From: Streptomyces sennicomposti
GTDB taxonomy: Bacteria > Actinomycetota > Actinomycetes > Streptomycetales > Streptomycetaceae
Assembly: GCF_019890635.1 (NCBI RefSeq)
Contig: NZ_JAIOAB010000008.1
Coordinates: forward strand, 62,001-126,000
Direction of reading: 5' to 3'
DNA length: 64,000 bases
Position 1 is the first letter of the stretch, and every line of letters starts with the position of its first letter. Positions 63,357 through 64,000 of this stretch are shown in pieces. The position numbers and the translations under genes were made by a program. The notes beneath the pieces were generated by a model. The model was not told the DNA's origin. It saw nothing but the letters and a program-made list of their open reading frames with translations, and did not search any database.

Positions 63357-64000
63357 TCAGATGTTCCGGAAGCGGTTGATGGCGTCGAGGTGCTCGGCGC
63401 GCATCTCCTCGTCGCGCACGCCCAGGCCTTCCTCGGGCGCCAGGCACAGCACGCCGACCTTGCCCTGGTGGACGTTGCGGTGCACGTCGTGGGCGGCCTG
63501 GCCGGTGTCCTCCAGGGAGTACACCTTCGACAGGGTGGGGTGGATCTTGCCCTTGGCGATGAGGCGGTTGGCCTCCCAGGCCTCGCGGTAGTTCGCGAAG
63601 TGCGAGCCGATGATCCGCTTCAGCGACATCCACAGGTAGCGGTTGTCGTACTCGTGCATGTAGCCCGAGGTGGACGCGCAGGTGGTGATGGTGCCGCCCT
63701 TGCGGGTGACGAAGACGGAGGCGCCGAAGGTCTCGCGGCCGGGGTGCTCGAAGACGATGTCGATGTCCTCGCCGCCGGTCAGCTCGCGGATGCGCTTGCC
63801 GAAGCGCTTCCACTCCTTGGGGTCCTGGGTCTTCTCGTCCTTCCAGAACTTGTAGCCCTCGGCGTTGCGGTCGATGATCGCCTCGGCGCCCATCGACCGG
63901 CAGATCTCCGCCTTCTGCGGGCTGCTGACCACGCAGATCGGGTTGGCGCCGCCGGCCAGCGCGAACTGGGTGGCGTAGGAGCCGAGGCCGCCGCTGGCGC
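63357..64000 (-). CDS. ccr: Crotonyl-CoA carboxylase/reductase (5' part outside window)
   Basis: The last 214 codons of an MDR-fold enzyme; the frame stays open to the right edge (ASGGLGSYATQFALAGGANP preceding VVSSPQKAEICRSMGAEAII). Diagnostic Ccr segments: YKFWKDEKTQDPKEWKRFGK, DIDIVFEHPGRETFGASVFV, TTCASTSGYMHEYDNRYLWM, KRIIGSHFANYREAWEANRL and the C-terminus EHLDAINRFRNI. Ccr reductively carboxylates crotonyl-CoA to ethylmalonyl-CoA with NADPH and CO2, the entry step of the ethylmalonyl-CoA pathway and a source of the polyketide extender ethylmalonyl-CoA. Confidence 0.95.
   Translation of the reverse strand, partial: ASGGLGSYATQFALAGGANPICVVSSPQKAEICRSMGAEAIIDRNAEGYKFWKDEKTQDPKEWKRFGKRIRELTGGEDIDIVFEHPGRETFGASVFVTRKGGTITTCASTSGYMHEYDNRYLWMSLKRIIGSHFANYREAWEANRLIAKGKIHPTLSKVYSLEDTGQAAHDVHRNVHQGKVGVLCLAPEEGLGVRDEEMRAEHLDAINRFRNI

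Overview
The window is a very GC-rich actinobacterial chromosome segment and reads as Streptomyces. Signs of this are the strong third-position GC bias, frequent GTG starts, ATGA/GTGA start-stop overlaps, an F420-type luciferase-like oxidoreductase, Streptomyces-type conserved hypotheticals (DUF5302-, DUF6278- and DUF7144-like), and an ethylmalonyl-CoA cluster beside psd-pssA, as known in Streptomyces coelicolor. No tRNA, rRNA, CRISPR array or intact insertion sequence was seen.

Layout. 1-1.3 kb: a truncated quinone-reductase-like MDR gene and an orphan NarL-type response regulator, followed by a 15-bp tandem repeat. 1.5-8.6 kb: a sugar or polyol uptake locus: Gfo/Idh/MocA dehydrogenase, divergent GntR regulator, CUT2-type ABC transporter (lipoprotein, permease, single-domain ATPase), ROK kinase and a small membrane protein. 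A shared inverted repeat, TGTCAGGACA, lies in both control regions. 8.6-15.3 kb: a SNF2 helicase and a SWIM zinc-finger protein in one operon, both swollen by in-frame repeats. 15.5-17.4 kb: a TetR regulator and an MFS exporter with matching operators. 17.5-18.9 kb: a LAL regulator relic and an acetyltransferase. 19.3-28 kb: DEAD-box helicase, DUF5302 protein, an RNase J, a PcaD-PcaC fusion, MBL hydrolase, exonuclease III and two conserved hypotheticals. 28.2-34 kb: gamma-glutamyltransferase, ClpC-like unfoldase, HAD phosphatase. 34.8-43.7 kb: a reductive pyrimidine/hydantoin catabolic cluster with two beta-ureidopropionases, an aminotransferase, a PucR regulator, a dihydropyrimidinase, an LLM oxidoreductase and an NCS1 permease. 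43.9-49.2 kb: small lipoproteins, gene relics, a second gamma-glutamyltransferase and an inositol-monophosphatase-like enzyme. 49.2-49.9 kb: a minisatellite-rich spacer. 49.9-54 kb: FAD oxidoreductase, macro-domain protein, Ada-AlkA fusion and Ogt. 54-56.7 kb: DUF7144 protein, a frameshifted VapB relic, Nudix hydrolase and glycerate kinase. 56.9-64 kb, minus strand: pssA, psd, then acd, maoC, citE, meaA and ccr (partial).

The most interesting signal is regulatory. Three separate units, SNF2-SWIM, exonuclease III, and the FAD oxidoreductase/macrodomain/AlkA/Ogt cluster, each carry an exact match to the LexA-independent RecA-NDp (PafBC-dependent) DNA-damage promoter consensus tTGTCR-N3-N8-TAnnnT. 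This suggests that the SNF2-SWIM pair, the CrtI-like oxidoreductase and the macrodomain protein belong to the mycelial DNA-damage response, a role that could not be read from their families alone.

The other recurrent theme is repeat growth: short tandem repeats (7, 12, 15, 17, 24, 26, about 70, 69 and 99 bp) in spacers and inside coding regions, and several decayed genes (LAL, VapB, secreted-protein fragment).
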